From contig CABQMV010000030.1 of assembly GCA_902465325.1 (NCBI GenBank), forward strand, positions 1-16,635: a stretch of DNA of 16,635 bases. The letters are read 5' to 3'. This stretch comes from an uncultured Oscillospiraceae bacterium. Lineage in GTDB: Bacteria > Bacillota > Clostridia > UBA1212 > SIG427. Position 1 is the stretch's first letter. Every line of letters starts with the position of its first letter. Below the pieces are notes generated by a model. It saw only the letters and a program-made list of their open reading frames with translations, made no database searches and had not been told where the DNA came from. This document shows, one piece after another, positions 5,883-13,123 of this stretch. Both the position numbers and the translations under genes were made by a program.

Positions 5883-7460
5883 CTATTTTGCGTACTCAAC
5901 CGTTCTGGTCTCCCGCAGCATAGTAATTTTAATCTGTCCGGGGTATTCCATTTCACTCTCTATCTTTTTCGCAATATTCCTGGCCATAATAACCATATCA
6001 TCATCCGATACAGCCTCCGGCTTTACCATGATTCTCAGCTCCCGGCCGGCCTGTACAGCAAAGGTCCTGTCCACCCCGTCAAAGGAGTTCGTGATCTCCT
6101 CCAGCTTCTCCAGACGTTTTACATAAGATTCCAGCGTCTCACTCCTGGCACCCGGTCTCGCTGCAGAAATAGAATCTGCCGCCTGTACAAGCACTGCTAC
6201 AATAGACTGGGGATCTTCATCTCCATGGTGTGCCAAAATGGCATTAATGACTTCCGGAGATTCTTTATACTTTCTGGCCACATCCGCGCCGATGGTAATA
6301 TGAGAACCCTCTACTTCATAGTCAATGGCCTTTCCTATATCATGTACCAGACCCGCGCGCTTTGCCAAATTGACATCCACACCCAGCTCTGCCGCCATAA
6401 TACCGCATAACCTGGCTACTTCTATAGAATGCACCAATACGCTCTGCCCGTAGCTGGTTCTGAACTTCATACGGCCCAGCAGTCTGACCATCTCAGGATG
6501 CAGTCCAAACACGCCTACCTCATATGTAGCGTTTTCTCCGGCCTGTCTTATGGTATTCTCAACCTCTTTTCTGGCCTTCTCTACCATTTCCTCAATTCTG
6601 GCAGGATGAATCCGGCCGTCAATAATAAGCCGCTCCAACGCAATCCGGGCAATCTCTCTCCGAATCGGATCAAACCCTGACAAGATAACGGCCTCCGGCG
6701 TATCGTCGATGATAAGATCCACACCGGTAAGCGTCTCCAGCGCTCTTATATTCCGCCCCTCCCGGCCAATAATACGGCCCTTCATTTCATCATTGGGAAG
6801 CGGAACAACAGAAACCGTTGTCTCGGAAACATAGCTGGCCGCACTTTTCTGAATGGCGGTAGCAATAATTTCCTTTGCTCTCCGGTCAGCCTCTTCCTTT
6901 ACCCGCGCTTCACTGTCACGAATCAGCGTAGCTGACTCATGAGTGATTTCATTCTCTAAATTAGACAGCAGATATTGTTTTGCCTCTTCCCGGCTGAACC
7001 CGGATATCCTTTCCAGCTCCGCAATCTGCTTTTCAAACTCCTTTTTCGCTTTGTCTTCTATAACCTTGATATCCTCAAGGTGGTTATTCAGGAGAACCTC
7101 CTTCTCCTCCAAAGACTGCTGCTTCTTGTCAATACTTTCTTCTTTTTGTATCAGACGCCGCTCTGAGCGCTGCATTTCATTACGTCTATCCTTGATTTCT
7201 TTTTCCAGCTCAAGCTTACTCTTATGAATTTCTTCCTTTGTAGCAAGCAGATACTCTCTCTTCTTCGCCTCTCCTACCTTCACCGCTTCGGCGATAATGC
7301 GCTTGCCCTCGGCTTCTGCACCGTTGAAGATAGCCTCGGCTTCTGTCTTTCTCTTTTCATAGCCTTTTTTATTGCCGCTCTTCCACGCAATCCATCCAGA
7401 TAAAAGTCCAACACCAATACAAGAAATCCCTAGGATGACGATTTGTAAAAGGAAATCCAT
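5883..7460 (-). CDS. rny: Ribonuclease Y
   Basis: Membrane-anchored endoribonuclease that initiates bulk mRNA decay in Firmicutes; 525 aa, close to the family norm of about 520. An N-terminal transmembrane helix (about 4-26) is followed by a long Lys/Glu-rich coiled coil (about 30-200), an RNA-binding KH domain with GRIIGREGRN at 228-237, and an HD phosphohydrolase domain whose metal-binding HD is H373-D374 (LVHDIGKAID), with HHGDED near 411-416. The ATG is 9 nt from a full AGGAGG (7470-7475). It lies 124 bases after folD. That gap contains AT-rich TATAAT-like and TACAAT-like hexamers but no matching -35 that I would trust, so it may have its own weak promoter or share the ftsK-folD transcript. 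The GT2-GtrA gene follows immediately. Confidence 0.98.
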   Translation of the reverse strand: MDFLLQIVILGISCIGVGLLSGWIAWKSGNKKGYEKRKTEAEAIFNGAEAEGKRIIAEAVKVGEAKKREYLLATKEEIHKSKLELEKEIKDRRNEMQRSERRLIQKEESIDKKQQSLEEKEVLLNNHLEDIKVIEDKAKKEFEKQIAELERISGFSREEAKQYLLSNLENEITHESATLIRDSEARVKEEADRRAKEIIATAIQKSAASYVSETTVSVVPLPNDEMKGRIIGREGRNIRALETLTGVDLIIDDTPEAVILSGFDPIRREIARIALERLIIDGRIHPARIEEMVEKARKEVENTIRQAGENATYEVGVFGLHPEMVRLLGRMKFRTSYGQSVLVHSIEVARLCGIMAAELGVDVNLAKRAGLVHDIGKAIDYEVEGSHITIGADVARKYKESPEVINAILAHHGDEDPQSIVAVLVQAADSISAARPGARSETLESYVKRLEKLEEITNSFDGVDRTFAVQAGRELRIMVKPEAVSDDDMVIMARNIAKKIESEMEYPGQIKITMLRETRTVEYAK

Positions 7461-7584
7461 TTACAAACACCTCCTGGTAAATTGTAACTTAAGTACTGTA
7501 TTGTATAAAATTATTATATCAATTCAGAAACTTCTGAAACATCAAACTGTTCCACGACTATTTTACATAATCCAAGGCCATCTG

Positions 7585-8421
7585 TCAATACGAAATTGCC
7601 CTCAGTGTATTCTTCAAAAGCATAGTAATGGTCATAGGTCCCACGCCCCCTGGCACAGGGGTAATCGCCCCACAGACAGGTTCCACAGAAGCAAAATCCA
7701 CATCCCCGCACAGCTTTCCGTTTTCGTCCCGGTTCATCCCCACGTCAATCACCACAGCGCCCGGCTTTATGTAGTCTGCTGTTATAAACTTTGCCCGGCC
7801 AATGGCCACCACCAATATATCCGCAGCTCTGCACACTGCCTTCAAATCCTTTGTTCTGGAATGCGCTACCGTCACGGTCCCGTTCGCTCCCATCAGCAGC
7901 ATAGCCATGGGCTTTCCTACAATATTACTTCGTCCCACTACTACGCAGTTCTTGCCGGAAACCTCTACACCGCTTTCTTTAATCAGTTCCATAATCCCCG
8001 CCGGCGTACAGGGCTGAAAAATAGGAGCTCCGGTAAACAGCTTTCCCGCTGAATACGGATGGAAACAGTCCACATCTTTCCTAGGAGATATTCTTTCGAT
8101 CACCTGTGCCTCCTCTATATGGGCCGGCAGAGGCAGCTGTACCAAAATCCCATTTACATCTGCTCTGGCGTTCAGTTCATCAATCAGTTCAAACAGCTGC
8201 TGCGTGGTCTCCTCCGGCAGTGCATATTCCAGGGAGGTCATCCCCACCTCTGCACAGGCCTTTTTTTTATTATTGACATATACTCTGGAGGCAGAATTAT
8301 TTCCTACAATAATTACTGCCAAACAGGGCACCTTTCCCTCTTCCTTTAATTTTGATACCTCCGCGGCAATTTCCCCTCTAACTCTTGCCGCTACCGCTTT
8401 TCCGTCTAAAATTTTTGCCAT
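7585..8421 (-). CDS. folD: Bifunctional methylenetetrahydrofolate dehydrogenase/methenyl-THF cyclohydrolase
   Basis: Cytosolic enzyme that interconverts 5,10-methylene-THF and 10-formyl-THF with NADP, supplying one-carbon units for purines and fMet-tRNA; 278 aa, a standard size. Visible signatures are SRVYVNNKKKACAEVG (about 45-60; catalytic Y48 and K52), VQLPLP (94-99), PCTPAGIMELI (137-147), the dinucleotide-binding VVGRSNIVGKP (161-171), and the C-terminal PVPGGVGPMTITMLL (255-269). The usual DVDGF motif reads DVDCF (116-120), a conservative-site change of unclear consequence. The ATG at 8421 is chosen because GAGGAG lies 9 nt upstream and the protein begins MAKILDGK as in relatives; longer in-frame extensions have no support. 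It starts 40 bases after the ftsK stop and is probably co-transcribed with it. Confidence 0.97.
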   Translation of the reverse strand: MAKILDGKAVAARVRGEIAAEVSKLKEEGKVPCLAVIIVGNNSASRVYVNNKKKACAEVGMTSLEYALPEETTQQLFELIDELNARADVNGILVQLPLPAHIEEAQVIERISPRKDVDCFHPYSAGKLFTGAPIFQPCTPAGIMELIKESGVEVSGKNCVVVGRSNIVGKPMAMLLMGANGTVTVAHSRTKDLKAVCRAADILVVAIGRAKFITADYIKPGAVVIDVGMNRDENGKLCGDVDFASVEPVCGAITPVPGGVGPMTITMLLKNTLRAISY

Positions 8422-8461
8422 GTTTTTTCTCTCCTCGCTTATATAATCGTACGAACAAACC

Positions 8462-11023
8462 TTATGCCTGACTGTCCAACTCACTGCGGCTCACCAATAC
8501 CTGTCTGGGATTGCTGCCGTCCTTTCCTCCAATGATTCCCCGTTCCTCCATCTGATCAATCAGCCGGGCCGCCCGGTTATAACCGACTCCCAGCTTTCGC
8601 TGCAAATAGGAGGCGGAAATCTGCTTCAGCTCTACAGCAATATCAATTGCCTTTGGCAGCAGCTCATCCTCTCCCGGCTCCGCTCCCCCTTTAGAGGAAC
8701 CTGCCTTCTCCGTTTCTGCCGCCAGGCTGGTATTAAAATTCTCCAGTACCTCCTGGTCATACCCGTCGTCAGAACAATTTTTCTTTAAAAAGGAAACGAC
8801 CGCCTCTACCTCGCTGTCAGAAACAAAAGCGCCCTGTATACGAGTTCCCTTCACACTGCCCAAAGGCATAAAAATCATATCCCCACGCCCCAGAAGCTTC
8901 TCTGCGCCCGCAGCATCAATAATCGTCCGAGAGTCCACCTGAGAGGCCACCTTCAGGGCAATGCGGGACGGAATATTCGCCTTAATAATACCGGTAATGA
9001 CATCTACCGAAGGCCGCTGGGTAGCAATTACCAAATGCATCCCGGCTGCTCTGGCCATCTGCGCCAGCCTGCATACAGAATCCTCCACCGTATCGTGGGC
9101 GACCATCATCAAATCTGCCAGCTCATCGATTATAATAACAATCTGCGGAAGCGTCTCCAGGCCGTTTTCTTCTGCATGCAGATTATAGCCTTTTATATCC
9201 CTGACCCCTGATTCGGAAAACAGTCTGTACCGTTCATTCATCTGTGCCACCGCCCAGGATAAGGCCCCTGCCGCTTTACGGGAATCCTTGACCACAGGCA
9301 CAAAAAGATGTGGGATTCCCTCATAGGGGACAAACTCTACCTGCTTCGGATCAATTAAAATAAGCTTTACCTCATCCGGACTCGCATTATACAGAATACT
9401 TAAAATTAAACAGTTAATACAAATACTCTTGCCGGCTCCTGTCGTGCCCGCCACCAGAAGGTGAGGCATTTTAACCAGATCAGCCACTACCGTTTCGCCA
9501 GAAATGTTTTTTCCAAGACAGAAGGAAACCTTGGAGGTATTGCGCCGAAAGGCCTCTGACTCAATCATATCCCGGAAATATACTGTATCCACCTCCGTAT
9601 TGGGAATCTCAATGCCAATGGCCGCCTTGCCCGGAATAGGCGCCTCAATTCGAATACTGGTGGCCGCCAGATTCAGCGCTAAATCATCAGAAAGATTTTT
9701 GATTCTGCTTACCTTAACGCCGGAGTTGGGCTGCAGTTCATATCGGGTAACAGAAGGCCCCTGAGAAATATTAATTACCTTTGCCGCGATTCCAAAGCTG
9801 GCCAGCACAGATTCCAGCTTTTTGGCATTTTGATTCATGAGCGCCTTCTGGGCCATAGGAGAAGTATTTCTGGCAGGGCTCTTGGACAACAGGCTTACAG
9901 GCGGTTTCCGATACGGCTTATGGGGCTTGGGCGCCGTATTCACAGCCGTTACTTTTATCTGAATATCATCATCTTCTTTTTGATATTTCTCCGCCGGCCC
10001 GGTTTCCTCCGGCAGCGCCTCCTCTCCCAGATTGATGCCCGGCAGTCCCGCAAATGCTTCATCCACACTCTGAACAATTTCACTCTGTGCGTCATTGATA
10101 ATTGCATAGTCAAACAAATCCGCCGCGGCATCGTCCTCTGGAAACTCTTCAGCCTCCTGTGCTGAAGAAATAGGACGTTCTTCTATTTCATCCTGATTTC
10201 TGGGGCGCAGCTTATCGTAGAAGCGGCTGAATTTACTGCCTCTGCCCCGATCCTTTTTCTCAGGAGACAGGGGGGACGCCAAACTGCTTCCCCGGGTATC
10301 CACTAAGCCTTCCGTTTCCGGGGAAAGCGGCTGTGAAGAAGTCATCGAATTCATATTCCTGCGCGCTGCCGCCTGTACACCTTCCTCGTCAAACCGGCTT
10401 TTAATTTTCTTTATGCCTGCACCCGCTTTGTTTCCGGCATTGGAAATTCGATGTACAAAATTGGCAATAGAAAAGGAAAAGAGACACATAGCCAAAACAA
10501 TAATAATGGGAATCAAAACTACATAAGCGCCCACTTTGGTCATATATTTCTGTAGTATAAAACTAAGGCTGCCTCCTAAAAAGCCGCCGGATGCCCCTTC
10601 CTGATAAGATTTCAGCAGGTCCCCTATACTAGTAAAATACTCAGCCTCCACAGAATAGGAAAATACCATAGTATGAACCAGCGCCGAGACTGCAAGGGTC
10701 AGCAGCATAAAGAAAAAAGTCTGACGGACACCCGGTTTTTCTATATTTCCTCTCAGCAGATTCCAGGCCACATATACAAAAAAGGCAAGAAGCAAATACG
10801 CCGACACCTGCCCAAAAATACCAAACACAACACTGCATACAACCTGACCTACAAGACCTACTTGTCCGATAAAACATAAAAATAGCAAAACACAGACAGC
10901 AAAAAGAATTACTGCGGAAATTTCTTTATTGGAAGATTTTTTATTTTTCATGCGAGGTCCCTGTCCAGATACGGACCGGGAAGGTCTTCCGGAAGTTTTC
11001 TTTTTTTTATTTGTCTTTGCCAC
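8462..11023 (-). CDS. ftsK: DNA translocase FtsK/SpoIIIE
   Basis: Septal ATP-driven DNA pump that clears chromosome from the closing septum and, in spore formers, moves it into the forespore; 853 aa. After a basic N-terminus come about four membrane helices (residues 36-195), then a charged low-complexity linker (about 200-380). The alpha/beta motor domain has Walker A AGTTGAGKS (525-533) and Walker B IIIDEL (630-635), with the family segments IDPKQVEF and ATQRPSVDVITG. A winged-helix gamma domain (about 790-845, LQRKLGVGYNRAARLIDQME) recognises polar DNA motifs. The start is a GTG preceded by AAAGGA at 11 nt; the next in-frame ATG would remove 24 residues of the basic tail. It has its own consensus promoter and is followed by folD. 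One copy in the window cannot tell the FtsK role from the SpoIIIE role. Confidence 0.97.
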   Translation of the reverse strand: MAKTNKKKKTSGRPSRSVSGQGPRMKNKKSSNKEISAVILFAVCVLLFLCFIGQVGLVGQVVCSVVFGIFGQVSAYLLLAFFVYVAWNLLRGNIEKPGVRQTFFFMLLTLAVSALVHTMVFSYSVEAEYFTSIGDLLKSYQEGASGGFLGGSLSFILQKYMTKVGAYVVLIPIIIVLAMCLFSFSIANFVHRISNAGNKAGAGIKKIKSRFDEEGVQAAARRNMNSMTSSQPLSPETEGLVDTRGSSLASPLSPEKKDRGRGSKFSRFYDKLRPRNQDEIEERPISSAQEAEEFPEDDAAADLFDYAIINDAQSEIVQSVDEAFAGLPGINLGEEALPEETGPAEKYQKEDDDIQIKVTAVNTAPKPHKPYRKPPVSLLSKSPARNTSPMAQKALMNQNAKKLESVLASFGIAAKVINISQGPSVTRYELQPNSGVKVSRIKNLSDDLALNLAATSIRIEAPIPGKAAIGIEIPNTEVDTVYFRDMIESEAFRRNTSKVSFCLGKNISGETVVADLVKMPHLLVAGTTGAGKSICINCLILSILYNASPDEVKLILIDPKQVEFVPYEGIPHLFVPVVKDSRKAAGALSWAVAQMNERYRLFSESGVRDIKGYNLHAEENGLETLPQIVIIIDELADLMMVAHDTVEDSVCRLAQMARAAGMHLVIATQRPSVDVITGIIKANIPSRIALKVASQVDSRTIIDAAGAEKLLGRGDMIFMPLGSVKGTRIQGAFVSDSEVEAVVSFLKKNCSDDGYDQEVLENFNTSLAAETEKAGSSKGGAEPGEDELLPKAIDIAVELKQISASYLQRKLGVGYNRAARLIDQMEERGIIGGKDGSNPRQVLVSRSELDSQA

Positions 11024-11082
11024 TGTTAAATCAGTCCTTTTTCTTATGTAAAATATAAAAAACTCTCTAAAAATTCTTTTTT

Positions 11083-11112
11083 ATTATAAGGCCTGGCCCT
11101 CCTTTTTGTCAA
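11083..11112 (-). promoter_or_regulatory. Sigma-A promoter for ftsK
   Basis: On the minus strand TTGACA (11107-11112), an 18-bp spacer and TATAAT (11083-11088) match consensus in both hexamers. The expected start near 11076 gives a leader of about 53 nt that is strongly AT-rich. Confidence 0.85.
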
Positions 11113-11146
11113 ATAACCAGACGCCAGAAAACAGCCATTGACAGCG

Positions 11147-11181
11147 GAAAGGGCCCCCGCCTAAACAGCAGAGGCCCTTTC
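11147..11181 (-). terminator. GC-rich hairpin after the cold-shock gene
   Basis: GAAAGGGCC (11147-11155) pairs perfectly with GGCCCTTTC (11173-11181) around a 17-nt loop. It starts 13 bases past the cold-shock stop codon. Neither strand has a T-run after the stem, so it may be a weak terminator or a 3'-end stabilising hairpin. Confidence 0.6.
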
Positions 11182-11194
11182 TCTGAAATTTGCT

Positions 11195-11407
11195 TTAAGC
11201 GGAGCAAACATTAGCCGCTCTCAGTTTAGAACTGTTCTTAGGATCCTGCTCTATGTCAAAAGTTACCTTTTGTCCTTCTGCCAGAGTCTTAAAACCTTCT
11301 GTCTGAATTGCGGAAAAATGTACGAATATATCATCTCCGCCGTCGTCATTGGATATAAATCCAAAGCCCTTTTCTGCATTAAACCATTTTACTGTACCGG
11401 TGTTCAT
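11195..11407 (-). CDS. csp: Cold-shock domain RNA chaperone (CspA family)
   Basis: A 70-aa single-domain OB-fold protein that binds single-stranded RNA/DNA and melts RNA secondary structure. TGTVKWFNAEKGFGFI carries the RNP1 motif (KGFGFI, about 14-19) and DIFVHFSAI the RNP2 motif (about 26-34); the C-terminal strand includes EGQKVTFDIE. Length and sequence fit the family throughout. The ATG at 11407 has GGAGG (11414-11418) exactly 6 nt upstream; a reading frame that continues to 11527 has no supporting start signal and is leader sequence. The gene is monocistronic with a perfect-consensus promoter and a leader of about 129 nt that holds a terminator-like hairpin, as expected for a gene controlled after initiation. 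Which Csp paralogue this is cannot be told from one copy. Confidence 0.97.
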   Translation of the reverse strand: MNTGTVKWFNAEKGFGFISNDDGGDDIFVHFSAIQTEGFKTLAEGQKVTFDIEQDPKNSSKLRAANVCSA

Positions 11408-11453
11408 GTGGTACCTCCATCTAAATATTTGCACCCTGAAATCCACTGTAACT

Positions 11454-11513
11454 AAAAAACTCACATGCTTTGTAAACCACAAATTACAACAATGACTTAC
11501 AAAAACATGTGAG
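11454..11513 (-). promoter_or_regulatory. Terminator-like hairpin in the csp leader, possible attenuator
   Basis: On the minus strand, CTCACATG (11506-11513) and TTTGTAA (11497-11503) pair with TTACAAA (11469-11475) and CATGTGAG (11460-11467). This gives 15 bp with one small internal bulge and a 21-nt loop. Six T follow directly (11454-11459). It lies between the csp promoter and the csp ribosome binding site. It could attenuate csp transcription, end the dpaAB transcript reading in from upstream, or both. Confidence 0.7.
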
Positions 11514-11542
11514 ATCAAGTAGCGCATACAGAATACGTTGTC

Positions 11543-11571
11543 ATTATATTCTTCTTTTTACAGTTTGTCAA
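11543..11571 (-). promoter_or_regulatory. Perfect sigma-A promoter for the cold-shock gene
   Basis: On the minus strand TTGACA (11566-11571), a 17-bp spacer and TATAAT (11543-11548) are an exact consensus, starting 10 bases after the dpaB stop. The expected start near 11536 gives a leader of about 129 nt. Confidence 0.9.
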
Positions 11572-11581
11572 CAATTATTCA

Positions 11582-12157
11582 TCAACTTATAATAGGTTGT
11601 ATCTGATTCCCCTCTAAGGCACATTCAATGGCCGGCGCTAATAAATCAAAATGTGCTACCAAAGAGAGAGGTTTATTAATAGGATCATCCTGACGAAAGG
11701 GAACAAAATAGATATTTTTGGCTGCCAGTAAATGACCGATATTTTTGGCACTGGCGCCCAGCCCGTCGTTTGTAGACACTGCGATGACAACCGGCCTGTT
11801 ATTTCTTAAATGCGCTTTACAGGCCATTAAAACCGGTGTATCTGTAATTCCGTTTGCCATCTTACCAATTGTGTTTCCCGTACAGGGAATCACGCAAACC
11901 ACATCCAGCAGCTTTCTGGGGCCAATGGGCTCCGCCTCTACAATAGAGCTGATCACTTTATGTCCCGTAATACGGGTAAGCTCAGAGGCCATAACCCCCT
12001 GCTCTAAAAAACGGGTGCCGCTTTCCTGTACCATAGTAGATAAGATGGGGTATACATCCGCCCCTCTTTTCACTAAATCCTCCGCTGCCGCCAATGCCGC
12101 TGCATGTGTACAAAAAGAGCCTGTAACTGCAAATCCTATTTTTACGTCAATTAACAT
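11582..12157 (-). CDS. dpaB: Dipicolinate synthase subunit B (SpoVFB)
   Basis: Flavoprotein-like subunit of the mother-cell enzyme that converts the lysine-pathway intermediate dihydrodipicolinate to dipicolinic acid, the spore-core chelator of calcium; 191 aa, near the Bacillus length of about 200. The N-terminal strand and loop KIGFAVTGSFCTH (about 6-18), VVCVIPCTGNTIGKMANGITD (about 86-106) and AVSTNDGLGASAKNIG (about 125-140) are typical of the family. The ATG has GGGAGG 9 nt upstream, which lies inside the end of dpaA; the two genes overlap by 11 bases, so translation is probably coupled. In B. subtilis asd, dapG and dapA follow; here they are absent and a cold-shock gene comes next. Confidence 0.95.
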   Translation of the reverse strand: MLIDVKIGFAVTGSFCTHAAALAAAEDLVKRGADVYPILSTMVQESGTRFLEQGVMASELTRITGHKVISSIVEAEPIGPRKLLDVVCVIPCTGNTIGKMANGITDTPVLMACKAHLRNNRPVVIAVSTNDGLGASAKNIGHLLAAKNIYFVPFRQDDPINKPLSLVAHFDLLAPAIECALEGNQIQPIIS

Positions 12158-13037
12158 TGTATGCTGCCTCCCCCGCTAACTCTTTTAAAATATTAAAAAT
12201 AACCTTTGCCATAGTCTCTGCTGAAGTTTCCGGCGCCACCTTTCCCGGAAGAGAAAGGGCCTGCACAGTCTTGATTCCTTTTTCCTTGGCAAAGGTAAAG
12301 TCTACACCGCCTGGACTGGATGCCAGATCAACAATTAGTACATCCGGAGACACCAGCTCCAGTACGGACTGGTCCACCACCAAAGACGGCACACTGTTAT
12401 AGACAACGGCAAACCGGTGAATCTCCCCGGCCAGTCGGTCAAAGGTAATTGTGTGAAAGCCGCGGCTTTCCCCCAGAGCCAGATCCTTGCTTTTTCTGAC
12501 GCACACCGTCACCTCTGCACCCAGGGCCTTCAGGCGGTCCGCCAGAGCGCTGCCTACCTTGCCCAAGCCCAGCACCAGAATGGGACAGCGGTGAATCGTC
12601 ACCGGAATCTCCTCCATGGCAATCTGAATAGCGCCCTCTGCCGTAGGAATAGCATTTAAAATTGCCATGTCCTCTCTTTGGAGAATATCCACGATACGAA
12701 TTTCTTTGGCCGCTGCTTCTAATACAACCTCCGCCGGCACCCTGCCTGCCATAATCACTTTTCCGCGCGGCACAGCACGCAGTACATCGTTAACCTCAAT
12801 ATCGCTGGTATGCAGAGGGGCGTTCAGCTTGCTTCCTCCCAGAGTAAAAGGCATGGGTCCTATAATGAAATCACCCATAGCAATAGCCTCTCCCAATTCT
12901 GAACATCGGTTAAAGTTGGTGCCGATGCTGCTGTGTGAGATGCCGTAGGTATAGACGGTGCAGCCTTCTGCCGCTAAGATAGAAGCCAATTTTACATTTC
13001 TCAGGTCTCCCCCTACCAGGGCAAATTTCAAACCCAT
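12147..13037 (-). CDS. dpaA: Dipicolinate synthase subunit A (SpoVFA)
   Basis: NAD(P)-binding subunit of dipicolinate synthase, acting with DpaB in the mother cell late in sporulation; 296 aa, essentially the B. subtilis length. The N-terminal domain begins MGLKFALVGGDLRN and contains GPMPFTLGGSKLNAPLH (about 60-76), a family signature. The C-terminal Rossmann domain has VLGLGKVGSALADRL (155-169) and VDLASSPGGVDF (about 236-247). I chose the ATG at 13037, preceded by GGAG at 10 nt; the in-frame ATG at 13067 has no ribosome binding site and lies in a hairpin loop. The ribosome binding site is itself in the 3' arm of a 16-bp inverted repeat. Its presence marks the organism as a spore former using the SpoVF route rather than the EtfA route known from some clostridia. 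Confidence 0.96.
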   Translation of the reverse strand: MGLKFALVGGDLRNVKLASILAAEGCTVYTYGISHSSIGTNFNRCSELGEAIAMGDFIIGPMPFTLGGSKLNAPLHTSDIEVNDVLRAVPRGKVIMAGRVPAEVVLEAAAKEIRIVDILQREDMAILNAIPTAEGAIQIAMEEIPVTIHRCPILVLGLGKVGSALADRLKALGAEVTVCVRKSKDLALGESRGFHTITFDRLAGEIHRFAVVYNSVPSLVVDQSVLELVSPDVLIVDLASSPGGVDFTFAKEKGIKTVQALSLPGKVAPETSAETMAKVIFNILKELAGEAAYNVN

Positions 13038-13040
13038 AAT

Positions 13041-13086
13041 AAAAATGCTCCATACATAATATTTCATTACATATTATGCATGGAGC
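13041..13086 (-). promoter_or_regulatory. 16-bp hairpin covering the dpaA ribosome binding site
   Basis: Arms at 13047-13062 and 13071-13086 form an inverted repeat around an 8-nt loop. The one non-Watson-Crick position (13054/13079) is a G-U wobble on minus but an A-C mismatch on plus, so a fully paired stem forms only in minus-strand RNA. A run of five T (13041-13045) follows at one base. It could be the terminator of the upstream dehydrogenase gene. It could also control dpaA, because GGAG at 13048-13051 is in the 3' arm. Confidence 0.75.
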
Positions 13087-13099
13087 GCTTTATTCGGTT
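13070..13099 (-). promoter_or_regulatory. Candidate sigma-K promoter for dpaAB
   Basis: On the minus strand AACC (13096-13099), a 17-bp spacer and CATAATATG (13070-13078) resemble the mother-cell sigma-K pattern mACm...CATAnnnTA, missing only the last base. dpaAB is sigma-K dependent in B. subtilis. The -10 falls in the 5' arm of the hairpin, so AT-rich chance matching is possible. Confidence 0.3.
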
Positions 13100-13123
13100 C
13101 CTTCTTTCCCTTGCTGTGCCCGG

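Noticed and set aside
7461..7584. Possible promoter in the folD-rny gap (TATAAT-like and TACAAT-like hexamers)
   Set aside because: None has an acceptable -35 at 16-18 bp; the gap is simply AT-rich, so I did not list it.
7372..8052. 226-residue plus-strand reading frame across the start of rny and folD
   Set aside because: It spans two real genes and the gap between them on the opposite strand, is His/Pro-rich with no recognisable domain, and has no start signal.
8422..8484. N-terminal extension of FolD by 21 residues
   Set aside because: The added residues are not FolD-like and the ATG at 8421 has GAGGAG at proper distance.
11408..11527. In-frame extension of the cold-shock reading frame upstream of its ATG
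   Set aside because: It covers the leader hairpin, has no ribosome binding site and is not like any cold-shock protein; the ATG at 11407 has an ideal site.
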